A DNA stretch of 64,000 nt from Candidatus Enterococcus myersii. GTDB lineage: Bacteria > Bacillota > Bacilli > Lactobacillales > Enterococcaceae. Made by a program: the position numbers and the translations under genes. The stretch covers positions 372,001-436,000 of the forward strand of contig NZ_JAFLVT010000008.1 of the NCBI RefSeq assembly GCF_017316025.1, written 5' to 3'. Under the pieces are notes generated by a model. It was not told the DNA's origin. It ran no database searches and saw only the letters and a list, made by a program, of their open reading frames with translations. Shown here piece after piece: positions 41,167-51,694 of the stretch; the first letter of the stretch is position 1; each line of letters starts with the position of its first letter.

Positions 41167-41756
41167 TCAACGACGAATGATTCGTCAACATCAGGTGTCA
41201 TTTCTTCACGTTCTGGTAAACGAGTTAATGAACCTTCTAATTTTTCATCATCAAAGCTAACGAAAGCAGGACGTCCGATAGTTGCTTCTAAAGCAGCGCG
41301 AACAGCTACGTTGTTTTGAGATTTTTCGCGAACACCGATCACTTGACCAACTTCAACGTGGTATGAAGGGATGTCAACGCGTTTGCCGTCAACCGTGATA
41401 TGACCATGGTTAACTAATTGACGAGCTTGACGACGAGTAGTAGCCAAACCTAGGCGGTAAACGACGTTATCCAAACGTTGTTCTAACAAGATCATGAAGT
41501 TAACACCAAGTTTACCTTCTTTGATTCTGCCAGCTTTAACGAATAAGTTACGGAATTGACGTTCGTTCATGCCGTACATGTGGCGTAATTTTTGTTTTTC
41601 AGTTAATTGCAAGCCGTATTCAGATTTTTTGCCGCGGCTGTTAGGGCCGTGTTGACCTGGTGGGAAAGGACGACGAGCTAATTCTTTACCAGTGCCAGAT
41701 AATGAGATACCTAAACGACGTGATAATTTCCATGATGGTCCAGTATAACGTGACAT
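41145..41756 (-). CDS. rpsD: 30S ribosomal protein S4
   Basis: 203 residues, the usual Firmicutes length. [20 protein letters not shown] and the S4 RNA-binding segment ([26 protein letters not shown]) are unmistakable. S4 starts 30S assembly by binding 16S rRNA and represses its own synthesis. Its C-terminal [10 protein letters not shown] lies within the attachment site of the mobile element; the protein is complete. GGAGGAATTTTTAA is the ribosome site. Confidence 0.98.
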   Translation of the reverse strand: MSRYTGPSWKLSRRLGISLSGTGKELARRPFPPGQHGPNSRGKKSEYGLQLTEKQKLRHMYGMNERQFRNLFVKAGRIKEGKLGVNFMILLEQRLDNVVYRLGLATTRRQARQLVNHGHITVDGKRVDIPSYHVEVGQVIGVREKSQNNVAVRAALEATIGRPAFVSFDDEKLEGSLTRLPEREEMTPDVDESFVVEFYNKLM

Positions 41757-41943
41757 TTAAAAATTCCTCCAATAAAATAAAATTGTTTTTTGGAGTAAAA
41801 TAATCCGATGAAAAATTCATATTCGTGCAGTTCATCCTTCAATCTTCACCTTTGCAGCCGCGGTTACACAATTGAACTGGCATGCCAGCGATGGACTGGT
41901 GACGAGCTATTATTCTTCTGCTGCATTATTTTACACAAAGCCT
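41757..41943 (-). promoter_or_regulatory. rpsD leader, probable S4 autoregulatory region
   Basis: A leader of about 185 bases between promoter and start. It contains several complementary segments, the most obvious the palindrome CTGGCATGCCAG at about 41877-41888. In Bacillus the rpsD leader binds S4 and controls translation, so a similar function is expected. The exact fold was not determined. Confidence 0.5.
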
Positions 41944-41973
41944 AGTATACGATAATTTTCTAGCTATAGTCAA
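41944..41973 (-). promoter_or_regulatory. rpsD promoter
   Basis: Minus strand TTGACT (41968-41973) and TATACT (41944-41949), 18 bases apart. Matches the vegetative sigma factor consensus well. Confidence 0.7.
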
Positions 41974-42305
41974 GAAAAATTGTTCTACTAGGCTGTTTTC
42001 ACAAAATGATAGGGTATGGGAATAAAAAACGTTGTTTATTTATCCGCATTTTTAGTATAAATAGATTATTTTAGTGAAATAGGATCAAGATGACCTAAAC
42101 AACGGTCATTTTACATTGGCAAAAAGAGTTATTTTTCTCTTTGAAAACTAACGATATTTGAAAAAAAGATTAAAGATAATCATCGTCTTGTAATTTTGTT
42201 ACGTACTTTTTCAGAAATTTCCCGAAAGAACTTTACAAAACCGAATTGCCTCTATAAAATAAGTGGGTATTTATAATTATTCACTTAAAGTAGAGGAGAA
42301 AAGAG
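41974..42305. other. Intergenic region between rpsD and the FNT transporter
   Basis: AT-rich, without a convincing ORF. A TATAAA-type box near 42254 with TTTACA about 15 bases upstream could be the transporter promoter. Beyond that I see no clear feature. Confidence 0.4.
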
Positions 42306-43103
42306 ATGAATCCTGTATCACCGTTATTTTCAAAAATTGACACATCGATTGAAAAGAAAGTTGATTTAATCCAAGGAAGTTACTTTCGTTATGCGGTCCG
42401 TGCAATTTTAGCTTGTTTATTTTTAGGTTTGGGAACGGCTGTGGCATTTGCAATCGCAATGAAAGGCGAGCATATTGTGCCAGGTTTGGGCAAAATGTTG
42501 TATGCCTTCATGTTCAGTTGGTCACTTGTAATGATTTTGTATTTGAATGCCGAATTGGGAACTTCAAATATGTTATACATGACTGTTGGTGTTTATCGTA
42601 AACGTTTGAATTTTGGGTTAGCTGCGAAAATTTTATTTTCTTGTATTTTGTTTAACTTGATTGGCGGTTTGGTAGTGGGCTTTTTAATTGCTCAAACAGG
42701 GCCATTTCAAGGTTTAGAACCAGATAATTTCTTCTTTACTTCTATTACAGGTAAATTGGAAAAATCAACGATGCAAATTTTGATTGAAGCGATGTTTGCT
42801 AATATCGTGGTGAATACAGCGGTTTTAATTAGTATGCGTATGAAAGATGATGCTGGTAAAGTAGCGGCAATTATCTTTATCATTTTTATCTTTGCTTTTT
42901 TAGGCTATGAACACGTTATCGCAAACTTCCCAGCTTTTTCATTAGCTTATTTTGCTTCTGGTGGAGCAATTGAAGGTATGACAGCAGGTACTGTTTTTCA
43001 TAATCTTATTTTTGCTTTAATCGGGAATTATATTGGTGGCGGCTTGGTGATGGGCTTAGGCTTTGCTTGGTTAAACAATTCGAAATCCATTTATGTTGAC
43101 TAA
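42306..43103 (+). CDS. Formate/nitrite transporter family protein
   Basis: 265 residues with six membrane helices in the aquaporin-like FNT fold. Hallmarks are NAELGTSNMLYM, MFANIVVNTAVLISMRMKDDAGK (the central, pore-lining region) and YEHVIANFPAFSLAY, with the pore histidine next to the glutamate. It probably moves formate, the fermentation product of pyruvate formate-lyase, across the membrane, but no pfl gene is nearby. Ends in a strong terminator. Confidence 0.9.
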   Translation: MNPVSPLFSKIDTSIEKKVDLIQGSYFRYAVRAILACLFLGLGTAVAFAIAMKGEHIVPGLGKMLYAFMFSWSLVMILYLNAELGTSNMLYMTVGVYRKRLNFGLAAKILFSCILFNLIGGLVVGFLIAQTGPFQGLEPDNFFFTSITGKLEKSTMQILIEAMFANIVVNTAVLISMRMKDDAGKVAAIIFIIFIFAFLGYEHVIANFPAFSLAYFASGGAIEGMTAGTVFHNLIFALIGNYIGGGLVMGLGFAWLNNSKSIYVD

Positions 43104-43111
43104 TTTTTAAC

Positions 43112-43190
43112 AGTTGTAACAAAACTTTTGATTGGCAAATCTTTGCAAAGAAGATTTGCGTGAGATAAGTTTTGTTACAGCTTTTTTTTG
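43112..43190 (+). terminator. Terminator after the FNT gene
   Basis: Outer stem AGTTGTAACAAAACTT with AAGTTTTGTTACAGCT (about 14 pairs), inner stem CAAATCTT/AAGATTTG, followed by eight Ts. Confidence 0.85.
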
Positions 43191-43349
43191 TGACAAACTG
43201 TGAGTAGTAATAGTCTTTTGAGGTGTAATTTAGTTTGTCTTTTGTTATGTAATCTGATTTTGAAAAATGAAACCTTGCTTGTTTTTCTAATAACTTTTAC
43301 AATTGACGTTGATAAGAAAGAAAACGCTGCAAATTCATAAGGAGATTTT

Positions 43350-44006
43350 ATGTCACGATTAACTTTTGTGCCTAATCCAAGTCAAGCTATTCCCATGGCT
43401 AAATATATGAAAAATAAATTTCCTTTTTTGGGTATTCCAAAACCACTACGCGCTAAGGCGCAAAAAGAACTTTTAAAGGCAAGTCGCCAATGGTCTACAG
43501 CCACATTGCAAGAAGAAATTTTTTATTATTATCAGCAAGACGCACGAGAATACCAGTATTTAGCGATTGATTTGTTTAATAAAAATGTTTTGCGGCTTGA
43601 ATTGTCTGAGTTAAGAGCTTATTTGCCACTAGTGGCGCAAAAAGAGTGGTGGGACAGCATTGATGCGTGGCGTAAGGGGTTTAATGATTACATTAAGGCC
43701 TATCCTAAAAGCTTAGCAGAAGTGTTCAGCTGGTTTTATCAGGCAGAAGATTTTTGGTTGCGCAGGATGAGTATTAATCTGCAATTGCAAAGTAAAACTG
43801 CGACAGATTTGGTTTTACTAGAAAAAGCGATCTTGTGGGATCTGAGTACGCCAGAATTTTTCATTCAAAAAGCTATTGGTTGGTCATTGCGGGAATATAG
43901 CAAAACAGATCCAGTTTATGTAACACAATTTATTGCCCAGAATAATTTAAGTCCGCTTGCTGCAAGAGAAGGCAGCAAGCAGCTAAAGAAAGCGAGTAAA
44001 AAATGA
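43350..44006 (+). CDS. AlkD-like DNA alkylation repair protein
   Basis: 218 residues in HEAT-like helical repeats. AlkD family marks are KEWWDSIDAWRKG (substrate-contact Trp and Asp), EDFWLRRMSINLQLQ (Arg) and FIQKAIGWSLREYSKTDP. AlkD removes positively charged N3- and N7-alkylated bases without base flipping. AAGGAGATTTT is the ribosome site. It overlaps the HAD phosphatase gene by four bases, so they are co-translated. Confidence 0.9.
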   Translation: MSRLTFVPNPSQAIPMAKYMKNKFPFLGIPKPLRAKAQKELLKASRQWSTATLQEEIFYYYQQDAREYQYLAIDLFNKNVLRLELSELRAYLPLVAQKEWWDSIDAWRKGFNDYIKAYPKSLAEVFSWFYQAEDFWLRRMSINLQLQSKTATDLVLLEKAILWDLSTPEFFIQKAIGWSLREYSKTDPVYVTQFIAQNNLSPLAAREGSKQLKKASKK

Positions 44007-44779
44007 AGCGAAAATTAATTGCCTTTGATATTGATGGAACGTTGTTGAACAGTCAAAAAGAAGCCTTACCCAATACAGTAAAAGCCTTGGAAAAATTGCG
44101 CAATAATGGCCATTTGGTCATGGTTGCTACCGGTCGTAGTCGGTTTTTGGCCCAACCGGTCTTGAAAAAATTGGCTTTTCATAACTATGTGGTTTGCAAT
44201 GGTTCAGCCGCTTTTTTAGACCACAAACAGGTTTATAAGCATTTATTGGATGAAGCGCAACTAACAGCGCTAATTTCTGAACTGGATGAATTAAGAGTCG
44301 ATACCGCTTTTATTGGGATGGATGCAATGGGTCGCCATAGTGATTTTAATGTTTCCGTCATGGACGAAGCGATGCGCTCTTTTGGCTCTCATGTGCCAGA
44401 ATTTGATCCTGATTTTAAAAACCAACAAGAAGTGTATCAAGCGTTAGCTTTTTACGACGCTAATTATGAAGGCCGTTTTGATGAAAAATATCCGGCGTTG
44501 CGTTTTGTTCGTTGGCATGAAAAATGTGTGGATATAATTCCGGAAAATGGTTCAAAAGCTGCCACAATCCTCCATTTGGGAAGAACTCTCGGCATAAAAC
44601 AAGAAGATATTATTACGTTTGGCGATGGTCAAAATGATAAAGAAATGTTGGCTGCAGCTGGAATCGGTGTGGCGATGGGAAATGCTGAAGATGATGTGAA
44701 AGATGTTGCATCTATTGTAACTGCTTCAAATGATGAAGACGGGATTTTTAAAGCCTTACAAGAATTAGCTTTAATTTAA
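44003..44779 (+). CDS. Cof-type HAD phosphatase
   Basis: 258 residues; catalytic DxD in [11 protein letters not shown] (Asp9/Asp11), Ser/Thr motif MVATGRSRF, Lys motif at [12 protein letters not shown] and the acidic pair [13 protein letters not shown]. The type IIB cap marks it as a Cof/YidA-like sugar-phosphate phosphatase of uncertain substrate. It sits between the AlkD-like gene and mgsA. Confidence 0.9.
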   Translation: MKRKLIAFDIDGTLLNSQKEALPNTVKALEKLRNNGHLVMVATGRSRFLAQPVLKKLAFHNYVVCNGSAAFLDHKQVYKHLLDEAQLTALISELDELRVDTAFIGMDAMGRHSDFNVSVMDEAMRSFGSHVPEFDPDFKNQQEVYQALAFYDANYEGRFDEKYPALRFVRWHEKCVDIIPENGSKAATILHLGRTLGIKQEDIITFGDGQNDKEMLAAAGIGVAMGNAEDDVKDVASIVTASNDEDGIFKALQELALI

Positions 44780-44799
44780 ATAATTTGGAGGTGGAAAAG

Positions 44800-45222
44800 A
44801 TGAAAATCGCACTAATTGCACACGATCGCAAAAAAGATTTGATGGTACAAATGACAACGGCTTACCGAGATATTTTAGCGCAACATGAACTGTTTGCGAC
44901 TGGAACTACAGGTCAGAAAATTGCAGAAGCAACGGGCCTTTCAGTCCATCGCTACAAGTCGGGTCCTTTAGGTGGCGACCAACAAATCGGCGCAATGCTT
45001 GCGGCTGATGACTTAGACATGGTGATCTTTTTGCGCGATCCACTTGCCGCGCAACCCCATGAACCAGACGTAACAGCTTTGATTCGGTTGTGTGATGTGT
45101 ACGAGATTCCCCTCGCCACCAACATTGGTACCGCTGAAATATTAATTCGTGGCTTAGCACTAGGACTAGCTGATTTTCGTGAAATCATCCACGAAAACGA
45201 TCAACGGCCACTTTCATTTTAA
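44800..45222 (+). CDS. mgsA: Methylglyoxal synthase
   Basis: 140 residues from the ATG at 44800 (GGAGGTGG upstream). [23 protein letters not shown] and the catalytic [15 protein letters not shown] are the family marks; it converts dihydroxyacetone phosphate to methylglyoxal and phosphate, an overflow route when phosphate is short. [12 protein letters not shown] helps bind the phosphate. A terminator follows. Confidence 0.96.
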   Translation: MKIALIAHDRKKDLMVQMTTAYRDILAQHELFATGTTGQKIAEATGLSVHRYKSGPLGGDQQIGAMLAADDLDMVIFLRDPLAAQPHEPDVTALIRLCDVYEIPLATNIGTAEILIRGLALGLADFREIIHENDQRPLSF

Positions 45223-45235
45223 TGATGTATTAAAT

Positions 45236-45268
45236 GTGCTTTGTCGATCGACAAGGCACTTTTTTTTA
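45236..45268 (+). terminator. mgsA terminator
   Basis: Ten pairs (45236-45245/45250-45259, one G-U) with a GATC loop, then nine Ts. Confidence 0.88.
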
Positions 45269-45379
45269 CTATCAGAAATTAACAGGAATAAACGAATTTT
45301 ACCGGCAACAAACCACGATATTTTTTTGATTTTGGCATCTGTTTTAAAATATTTTGTTCTTATGGCGCAAAAGCTAAAG

Positions 45380-45402
45380 GAGTGCGCGCGCTCTTTTTTA
45401 TT
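45380..45402 (+). terminator. Small GC-rich hairpin upstream of ymdB
   Basis: GAGTG-CGCG-CGCTC followed by TTTTTT. It may end a small unseen transcript in this 270-base gap, where I find no ORF with a ribosome site. Confidence 0.45.
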
Positions 45403-45491
45403 ACCGTTAGTTAACGCTAGTGATGGACACTTTTTTTTCCTTGGAAAAACCACTATAATGGAACAAGACATTTAAGAGAAGAGGAAAATTT

Positions 45492-46289
45492 GTGCGGGTA
45501 TTATTTATTGGAGATGTTGTTGGAACACTAGGTAGAGAAACGATTACGGCGTATTTACCCAAGTTAAAGAAAAAGTATCGTCCGCAAGTAACGATCACAA
45601 ACGGGGAGAATGCCGCCGGGGGTCGGGGGATTACAGGCAAAATTTATAAAAAATTTTTGCAAGATGGTGTGGATGTCGTAACACTAGGAAATCACACCTG
45701 GGATAATCGCGAGATATTTGAATTTATCGGGGATGCTAAAAAAATGATTCGCCCAGCTAACTTTCCTGCTAAAGCACCCGGTGTGGGGATGGTTTTTGTT
45801 AAAGTAAATGAAATTGAGCTAGCAGTAATCAATTTGCAGGCCCGGGCATTTATGACAGCGATTGATGACCCTTTTACGAAAGCAGATGAATTAGTAGCAG
45901 CAGCCCGAAAGCGGACACCGTATATTTTTGTCGATTTTCATGGGGAAACGACTAGCGAAAAACAGGCTATGGGCTGGTATTTAGATGGTAAAGTTTCGGC
46001 TGTTGTCGGAACCCATACCCACGTGCAAACAAATGATGGACGTATTTTACCAAAAGGAACAGCATTTTTAAGTGATGTGGGCATGACAGGACCTTATGAC
46101 GGAATTTTAGGCATGAAAAAAGAAGGGGTCATTGAACGCTTTATCACAGCTTTGCCACAACGCTTTGAAGTGGTGGAAGAAGGAAGAAGTATCCTATCTG
46201 CCTGTGTGATTGATATTGATGAAAAAAATGGTCATGCCAAAAAAATAGAGACGATTCAAATTTCAGCAGATCGTCCATTTTATGAATAG
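45492..46289 (+). CDS. ymdB: YmdB-type metallophosphoesterase (cyclic-nucleotide phosphodiesterase)
   Basis: 265 residues from a GTG. MRVLFIGDVVGTLGRE and NGENAAGG hold the metal ligands; LGNHTWDNREIFEFI, VDFHGETTSEKQAMGWYLDG and VVGTHTHVQTNDGRIL complete the calcineurin-like site. YmdB is found beside ymcA and mutS in Bacillus as well, where it affects biofilm and RNA turnover decisions. Ends nine bases before ymcA. Confidence 0.95.
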   Translation: MRVLFIGDVVGTLGRETITAYLPKLKKKYRPQVTITNGENAAGGRGITGKIYKKFLQDGVDVVTLGNHTWDNREIFEFIGDAKKMIRPANFPAKAPGVGMVFVKVNEIELAVINLQARAFMTAIDDPFTKADELVAAARKRTPYIFVDFHGETTSEKQAMGWYLDGKVSAVVGTHTHVQTNDGRILPKGTAFLSDVGMTGPYDGILGMKKEGVIERFITALPQRFEVVEEGRSILSACVIDIDEKNGHAKKIETIQISADRPFYE

Positions 46290-46298
46290 GAAGAAAAA

Positions 46299-46682
46299 AT
46301 GGAAAACTTTGAACCAAAAGTAACGGCCGCATTAAATGAATTAGTTCAGGCGCTAGCAGAAAATGAAGTTGTCAAAGACTATCGCCAAATTGCATCAAAA
46401 GTGGCAAATAATCCCCGCTTAAAAGAACTGGAAGAAAAAATTAAAGCAGCGCAAAAAGAGGCGGTACAATACGATCATTATGACAAGCCAGAAGCACAAA
46501 AAGCCGCAATTTCAGCAGCGAATGAATATACTAAAGAATATGAAAATCATCCGTTGGTCATTTCTTATCGCGAAAAACTGGCACTAGCCAATGATTTACT
46601 GCATTTTATTACGGAAAGTATCTCCCAAGATGTGAATCAAACCTTAGAGAGTCACAATGAACAGGAAAAAACAGAAAATTAG
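46299..46682 (+). CDS. ymcA: YmcA/RicA-like Y-complex protein
   Basis: 127 residues, all helical, with NNPRLKELEEKIKAAQKEAVQYDHYDKPEA as in the YmcA/YlbF group. In Bacillus YmcA-YlbF-YaaT directs RNase Y to its targets and promotes competence and biofilm switches. The Asp/His-rich central region and the location downstream of ymdB and upstream of mutS match Bacillus gene order. It has an acidic C-terminal tail. Confidence 0.85.
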   Translation: MENFEPKVTAALNELVQALAENEVVKDYRQIASKVANNPRLKELEEKIKAAQKEAVQYDHYDKPEAQKAAISAANEYTKEYENHPLVISYREKLALANDLLHFITESISQDVNQTLESHNEQEKTEN

Positions 46683-46789
46683 TCTAGAAAATTTTTAAGC
46701 TAAAGCTAATAAGTGAAGTAAAAAAATAAATTTTACCCTGGTACAAAACAGTTAGTGTGAGCTACTGAATAACTAAAGGAGGAGCTTTC

Positions 46790-49348
46790 ATGCCTCAAAA
46801 GACTAAAAATACACCCATGATGGAACAATATTTAAGTATTAAGGCAAACTATCAAGATGCTTTCTTATTTTACCGTTTAGGAGACTTTTATGAAATGTTT
46901 TACGAGGATGCGATTAAAGCTGCTCAAATTTTAGAGCTGACTTTAACCAGCCGCAATCGTAATGCAGACGATCCAATCCCCATGTGTGGTGTCCCGTATC
47001 ATGCGGCTCAAGGCTATATTGATACGTTAATTGAACAAGGATACAAAGTTGCTATTTGTGAACAAGTAGAAGATCCCAAAACTGCTAAGGGCATGGTAAA
47101 AAGAGAAGTTGTCCAATTGGTCACGCCGGGGACAGTCATGGATGCAAAAGGATTGGCAGCAAAAGACAATAATTTTTTGACCGCTTTGAATTTTGACGGT
47201 GATACGTATGGATTTGCATACGTGGATTTAAGTACAGGTGAGTTAAAGGCCGCAATACTGCCAGATGAAGAAGCTGTTTTAAACGAAGCCAGTGCTTTGC
47301 AAACAAAAGAAATTGTGTTTACTAGTGAAATTACAGAAGAGTTAAAAAAGACGTTGCAAGAACGGTTAAATCTCGTCTTTTCTAGTCAAATGGAAATGAC
47401 GGATAATGCTGAATTTCAATTTTTAACCAGTGAATTAAAAGAAGCAACTGAAAAAGAAGTTACGGGTAAGTTATTATGCTACTTAGCAGAGACCCAAAAG
47501 CGTAGCTTAGCCCATATTCAAAAAGCAGAAAGCTATCAACCAGATCACTACTTAAAGATGGATTACTATTCGAAGTTTAACTTGGAGTTGGCACAATCGA
47601 TTCGGACGGGTAAAAAACAAGGTACGCTATTGTGGCTTTTAGATGAAACCAAGACAGCCATGGGGGGGCGCTTGTTAAAACAGTGGTTAGATCGTCCCTT
47701 AATTCAAAACAAACAAATCACGCTGCGTCAAGAGATGGTGCAGTCTTTATTAGACAGCTATTTTGAGCGGGCTGATTTACAAGCAGCCTTAACCAAAGTG
47801 TATGACTTAGAACGCCTAGCCGGTCGGGTAGCTTTTGGCAATGTGAATGGGCGTGATTTACTACAACTAAAAACATCGCTTATGCAAGTTCCGCAAATTC
47901 GTAATCTTTTAAGCGGGATTAATAATGGTGCGTGGAATGATCTGCTACTTGATTTAGAACCGATGGATGATTTAGTTGCTTTAATTGAACAAGCTATTAA
48001 TGAAGAGGCCCCTTTAGCCATTACAGAAGGCAATGTCATTAAAGACGGTTTTAACGCGCAACTGGACCAATATCGCTTGGCCATGCGTAACGGCAAACAA
48101 TGGTTAGCTGAGTTAGAGGCAAGTGAGCGAGAAGCTACTGGAATTAAAAATTTGAAAGTCGGCTTTAACCGCGTCTTTGGCTATTATATTGAAATTACCA
48201 AAGCCAACTTAGCTAATTTAGCAGAAGGCCGTTATGAACGAAAGCAAACCTTAGCCAATGCGGAACGTTTTATCACCCCAGAATTAAAAAAATTGGAAAC
48301 GCAAATTTTAGAAGCTGAAGAAAAATCAGTGGATTTAGAATACCAGCTCTTTTTAGCCGTACGAGAAGAAATCAAAAAGGCAATCAGCCGCTTGCAAAAA
48401 TTAGCCAAAGCAATTAGTGCCACCGATGTGTTGCAAAGTTTTGCCACAATTGCGGAGCGCTATCAATATGTGCGACCAGCTATGAATAACAGACAAGAAT
48501 TAGCGATTAAAGAAGGACGACATCCCGTTGTGGAAAAAGTTTTGGGCCATCAAGAATATATCCCAAATTCCATTACAATGGATCGTGAAACGTTAATTCT
48601 TTTAATCACCGGACCGAATATGTCAGGTAAGAGTACCTACATGCGGCAGTTAGCATTGACTGTCATTATGGCTCAGATGGGAAGTTTTGTACCAGCCCAA
48701 AGTGCCAATCTGCCAATTTTTGATCGTATTTTTACCCGTATTGGTGCAAGTGACGATTTAATTGCTGGTCAAAGTACCTTCATGGTGGAAATGATGGAAG
48801 CCAATCAAGCGTTACGGCATGCCACACCGAATAGTTTAATTTTATTTGATGAATTAGGGCGCGGCACAGCAACCTATGACGGGATGGCACTGGCGCAAGC
48901 TATTATTGAATATATTCACAAAGTAGTAAAAGCCAAGACCCTTTTTTCAACCCACTACCACGAATTAACTGTTTTAGATGAAGCATTGCCCCAGTTGCGT
49001 AATATTCACGTAGGCGCGGTGGAAAAAGATGGTGAAGTTGTTTTCTTGCATAAAATGATGGAAGGGGCTGCTGATAAGAGTTACGGTATTCATGTGGCCA
49101 AAATTGCGGGCTTGCCAACGGATTTACTGGAACGGGCCGCAACGATTTTGCAGCATTTGGAAACACAAGAGACAACCGTTACCACACCTGTGCCAAAAGT
49201 GTCAGAAGAAGTCGAGCAAATTTCATTATTCCAAGAAGTTTCCACAGAAGAATTAGGTGTCATTGATACGTTGAAAAAATTAGATTTATTGGATACAACG
49301 CCACGAGAAGCGTTAAATATTTTATACGAGTTGCAAAAACGAATTTAG
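46790..49348 (+). CDS. mutS: DNA mismatch repair protein MutS
   Basis: 852 residues, full length. The mismatch-reading domain has [20 protein letters not shown] near residues 23-42; the ABC ATPase has Walker [11 protein letters not shown] near residue 607 and Walker [21 protein letters not shown], and the C-terminal dimer region follows. It senses mismatches and recruits MutL. AAAGGAGGAGC precedes it. mutL follows after 15 bases. Confidence 0.98.
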   Translation: MPQKTKNTPMMEQYLSIKANYQDAFLFYRLGDFYEMFYEDAIKAAQILELTLTSRNRNADDPIPMCGVPYHAAQGYIDTLIEQGYKVAICEQVEDPKTAKGMVKREVVQLVTPGTVMDAKGLAAKDNNFLTALNFDGDTYGFAYVDLSTGELKAAILPDEEAVLNEASALQTKEIVFTSEITEELKKTLQERLNLVFSSQMEMTDNAEFQFLTSELKEATEKEVTGKLLCYLAETQKRSLAHIQKAESYQPDHYLKMDYYSKFNLELAQSIRTGKKQGTLLWLLDETKTAMGGRLLKQWLDRPLIQNKQITLRQEMVQSLLDSYFERADLQAALTKVYDLERLAGRVAFGNVNGRDLLQLKTSLMQVPQIRNLLSGINNGAWNDLLLDLEPMDDLVALIEQAINEEAPLAITEGNVIKDGFNAQLDQYRLAMRNGKQWLAELEASEREATGIKNLKVGFNRVFGYYIEITKANLANLAEGRYERKQTLANAERFITPELKKLETQILEAEEKSVDLEYQLFLAVREEIKKAISRLQKLAKAISATDVLQSFATIAERYQYVRPAMNNRQELAIKEGRHPVVEKVLGHQEYIPNSITMDRETLILLITGPNMSGKSTYMRQLALTVIMAQMGSFVPAQSANLPIFDRIFTRIGASDDLIAGQSTFMVEMMEANQALRHATPNSLILFDELGRGTATYDGMALAQAIIEYIHKVVKAKTLFSTHYHELTVLDEALPQLRNIHVGAVEKDGEVVFLHKMMEGAADKSYGIHVAKIAGLPTDLLERAATILQHLETQETTVTTPVPKVSEEVEQISLFQEVSTEELGVIDTLKKLDLLDTTPREALNILYELQKRI

Positions 49349-49363
49349 AAAAGGAGGCAGACG

Positions 49364-51523
49364 ATGGGTAAAATTCAAGAGTTATCTGAACGTCTTGCCA
49401 ATCAAATTGCTGCTGGTGAAGTGGTAGAACGCCCTGCATCAGTGGTAAAAGAATTAGTTGAAAATGCGATTGATGCAGGGTCTAGTCAAATTGATATTTT
49501 AGTCGAGGAAGCTGGGCTAAAAAAAATTCAAGTAACAGATAATGGTGAAGGTATTGCCGAAGATGATGTTGAAAATGCTTTTAAACGCCACGCAACAAGT
49601 AAAATTCACAGTCGGGATGATTTATTTCGGATTAGAACATTGGGATTTCGTGGTGAAGCACTGCCAAGTATCGCCTCTGTATCATATGTAACAGTAGAAA
49701 CAGCGATTCAAGATACTACGCAAGGTTCTTTGTTGCAACTAGAAGGTGGCAAAGTAATCCAGCACACAGCGGCGCCATTACGACAAGGAACTAAAATTAC
49801 AGTTGAAAATTTATTCTTTAATACGCCAGCCCGTTTAAAATATGTCAAAACATTGCAAACGGAATTATCTAATATTGGGGATATCGTCAACCGCTTGGCA
49901 TTGAGCCATCCAAATATTGCATTTCGTCTTGTTCACGATGGCAATAAAATGCTCACCACTGCGGGTAATGGTGATTTGAAGCAAACGATCGCCGGTATTT
50001 TTGGTGTTCAAACTGCGAAAAAGATGTTGGCTATTGATACAAAAGATTTAGATTTTACGGTCACAGGCTTTATTTCTTTACCTGAAGTAACACGGGCTAG
50101 CCGTAATTATATTTCAACCATCATTAATGGACGCTATATTAAAAACTTTGCGTTAAATAAAGCCATTATTACCGGTTATGGTTCAAAATTAATGGTTGGA
50201 CGTTTTCCCATTGCGGTTTTAGAAATTACCATGGATCCACTATTAGTGGACGTGAATGTCCATCCAACCAAACAAGAAGTTCGCCTATCCAAAGAGCCAG
50301 AGTTAACAAAGTTAATTAGTAAAGCAATCAATGAACGGCTGCGGGCAGAAAATCTTATTCCCGATGCGGGAGAAAATTTGGGCTTTAAGAAAAAAATTTC
50401 CCGTGATGAACAAGAAAAAACAGAACAATTGCAAATGGCATTGCCGGCTGCTGAAAAGAAAAACAACGGTTTAACGTTTGATCCTAGTAGCGGCAAATTT
50501 GTTTATCGTAATTCACAGTCTGTGGATAAAGCTGTGGATGATTGTGGACAAGTTGAGGAAAGTAGCGCTGAAAATCCCGTGCCAACAGCTGATGAGAAGA
50601 CAAATGAATTTTATAATAGTTCACAAGTAGCAGAAATTCCAACAGAATTTCCCGTTGCGCCAAGTTATCCCCAACAAGATGAAGATGAGCCGGTTTTTAT
50701 TTCTCCTGTGGATAATAAAATTGAAGATAAGCCAACTTTCTCAGCAGAAATTACACCCGAGCGTGAAGTAGAACTATCACCAGCAGAACTTGCCGAAGAA
50801 TTGCAAAGTGAGTTAGATCACCCAGAATTTAATCTGCAGGATAAAAATGGCAGCCAAGCTTTAAACAAAGCAATCGCAGCTTTAGAAGCTGAAAAACCAG
50901 TAGAACGTTTTCCACAATTGGAATACTTTGGACAAATGCACGGCACGTATCTTTTTGCCCAAAGTAGTGATGGCCTGTATATTATTGATCAGCACGCAGC
51001 CCAAGAGCGGATTAAATACGAGTATTTCCGTGAAAAAATTGGCGATGTAGGCAACAGCTTGCAAGAACTACTCGTTCCGATTGTGTTGGATTATCCCAAT
51101 AGTGACGCTATAAAATTGCGGGAGAAAAAAGAAATGCTGCTGGAGGTTGGGATTCAACTAGAAGACTTTGGTGCCAATAGTTTCATTATTCGCGCGCATC
51201 CAACGTGGTATCCTGCTGGACAAGAAGAAAGTATCACCCGTGAAATGATTGATATGTTGCTAACGACAGGAAATGTCAGTGTCAAAAAGTTTCGGGAAGC
51301 AACAGCAATCATGATGAGCTGTAAGCGATCCATTAAAGCCAACCATCACTTAAATGAATTGCAGGCGCGTGTGTTGCTGCAAGATTTGACGCTATGTGAA
51401 AATCCATTTAATTGTCCCCATGGTCGTCCAGTATTGATTCATTTTAGTAATGGTGATATGGAGAAGTTATTCAAGCGCATTCAAGATCCTCACCGTTCAC
51501 CTATGAGTGGTCTGGAAGATTAA
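49364..51523 (+). CDS. mutL: DNA mismatch repair protein MutL
   Basis: 719 residues. The GHKL ATPase region shows ELVENAIDAGSSQIDI, TDNGEGI and GFRGEALPSIASV. The linker (about 340-515) is acidic, Glu/Pro-rich and poorly conserved. The C-terminal endonuclease domain has QHAAQERIKYEYFRE (metal site) and CPHGRPVLIHFS, with cysteine as in Gram-positive MutL, which nicks the strand itself because MutH is missing. AAAGGAGGCAGACG ribosome site. Confidence 0.97.
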   Translation: MGKIQELSERLANQIAAGEVVERPASVVKELVENAIDAGSSQIDILVEEAGLKKIQVTDNGEGIAEDDVENAFKRHATSKIHSRDDLFRIRTLGFRGEALPSIASVSYVTVETAIQDTTQGSLLQLEGGKVIQHTAAPLRQGTKITVENLFFNTPARLKYVKTLQTELSNIGDIVNRLALSHPNIAFRLVHDGNKMLTTAGNGDLKQTIAGIFGVQTAKKMLAIDTKDLDFTVTGFISLPEVTRASRNYISTIINGRYIKNFALNKAIITGYGSKLMVGRFPIAVLEITMDPLLVDVNVHPTKQEVRLSKEPELTKLISKAINERLRAENLIPDAGENLGFKKKISRDEQEKTEQLQMALPAAEKKNNGLTFDPSSGKFVYRNSQSVDKAVDDCGQVEESSAENPVPTADEKTNEFYNSSQVAEIPTEFPVAPSYPQQDEDEPVFISPVDNKIEDKPTFSAEITPEREVELSPAELAEELQSELDHPEFNLQDKNGSQALNKAIAALEAEKPVERFPQLEYFGQMHGTYLFAQSSDGLYIIDQHAAQERIKYEYFREKIGDVGNSLQELLVPIVLDYPNSDAIKLREKKEMLLEVGIQLEDFGANSFIIRAHPTWYPAGQEESITREMIDMLLTTGNVSVKKFREATAIMMSCKRSIKANHHLNELQARVLLQDLTLCENPFNCPHGRPVLIHFSNGDMEKLFKRIQDPHRSPMSGLED

Positions 51524-51531
51524 TTTTTAAG

Positions 51532-51578
51532 CTAGCAGGAAGATTGTTTCGGCAGTTTTCCCGCTAGCTTTTTTTAGC
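51532..51578 (+). terminator. mutL terminator
   Basis: Stem AAGCTAGC-GG with CC-GCTAGCTT and a T-run, after the mutL stop. Confidence 0.8.
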
Positions 51579-51694
51579 CAGATGAAAAGGCGAATGAGAG
51601 GGATATCTTTTGAAAATACCTCTAAAGTATGAAGTATTTTCTGTTTTTTTCTGGCATAATAAATAAAAGTCTTATTAAGGAAAGAGTGTTGTGA

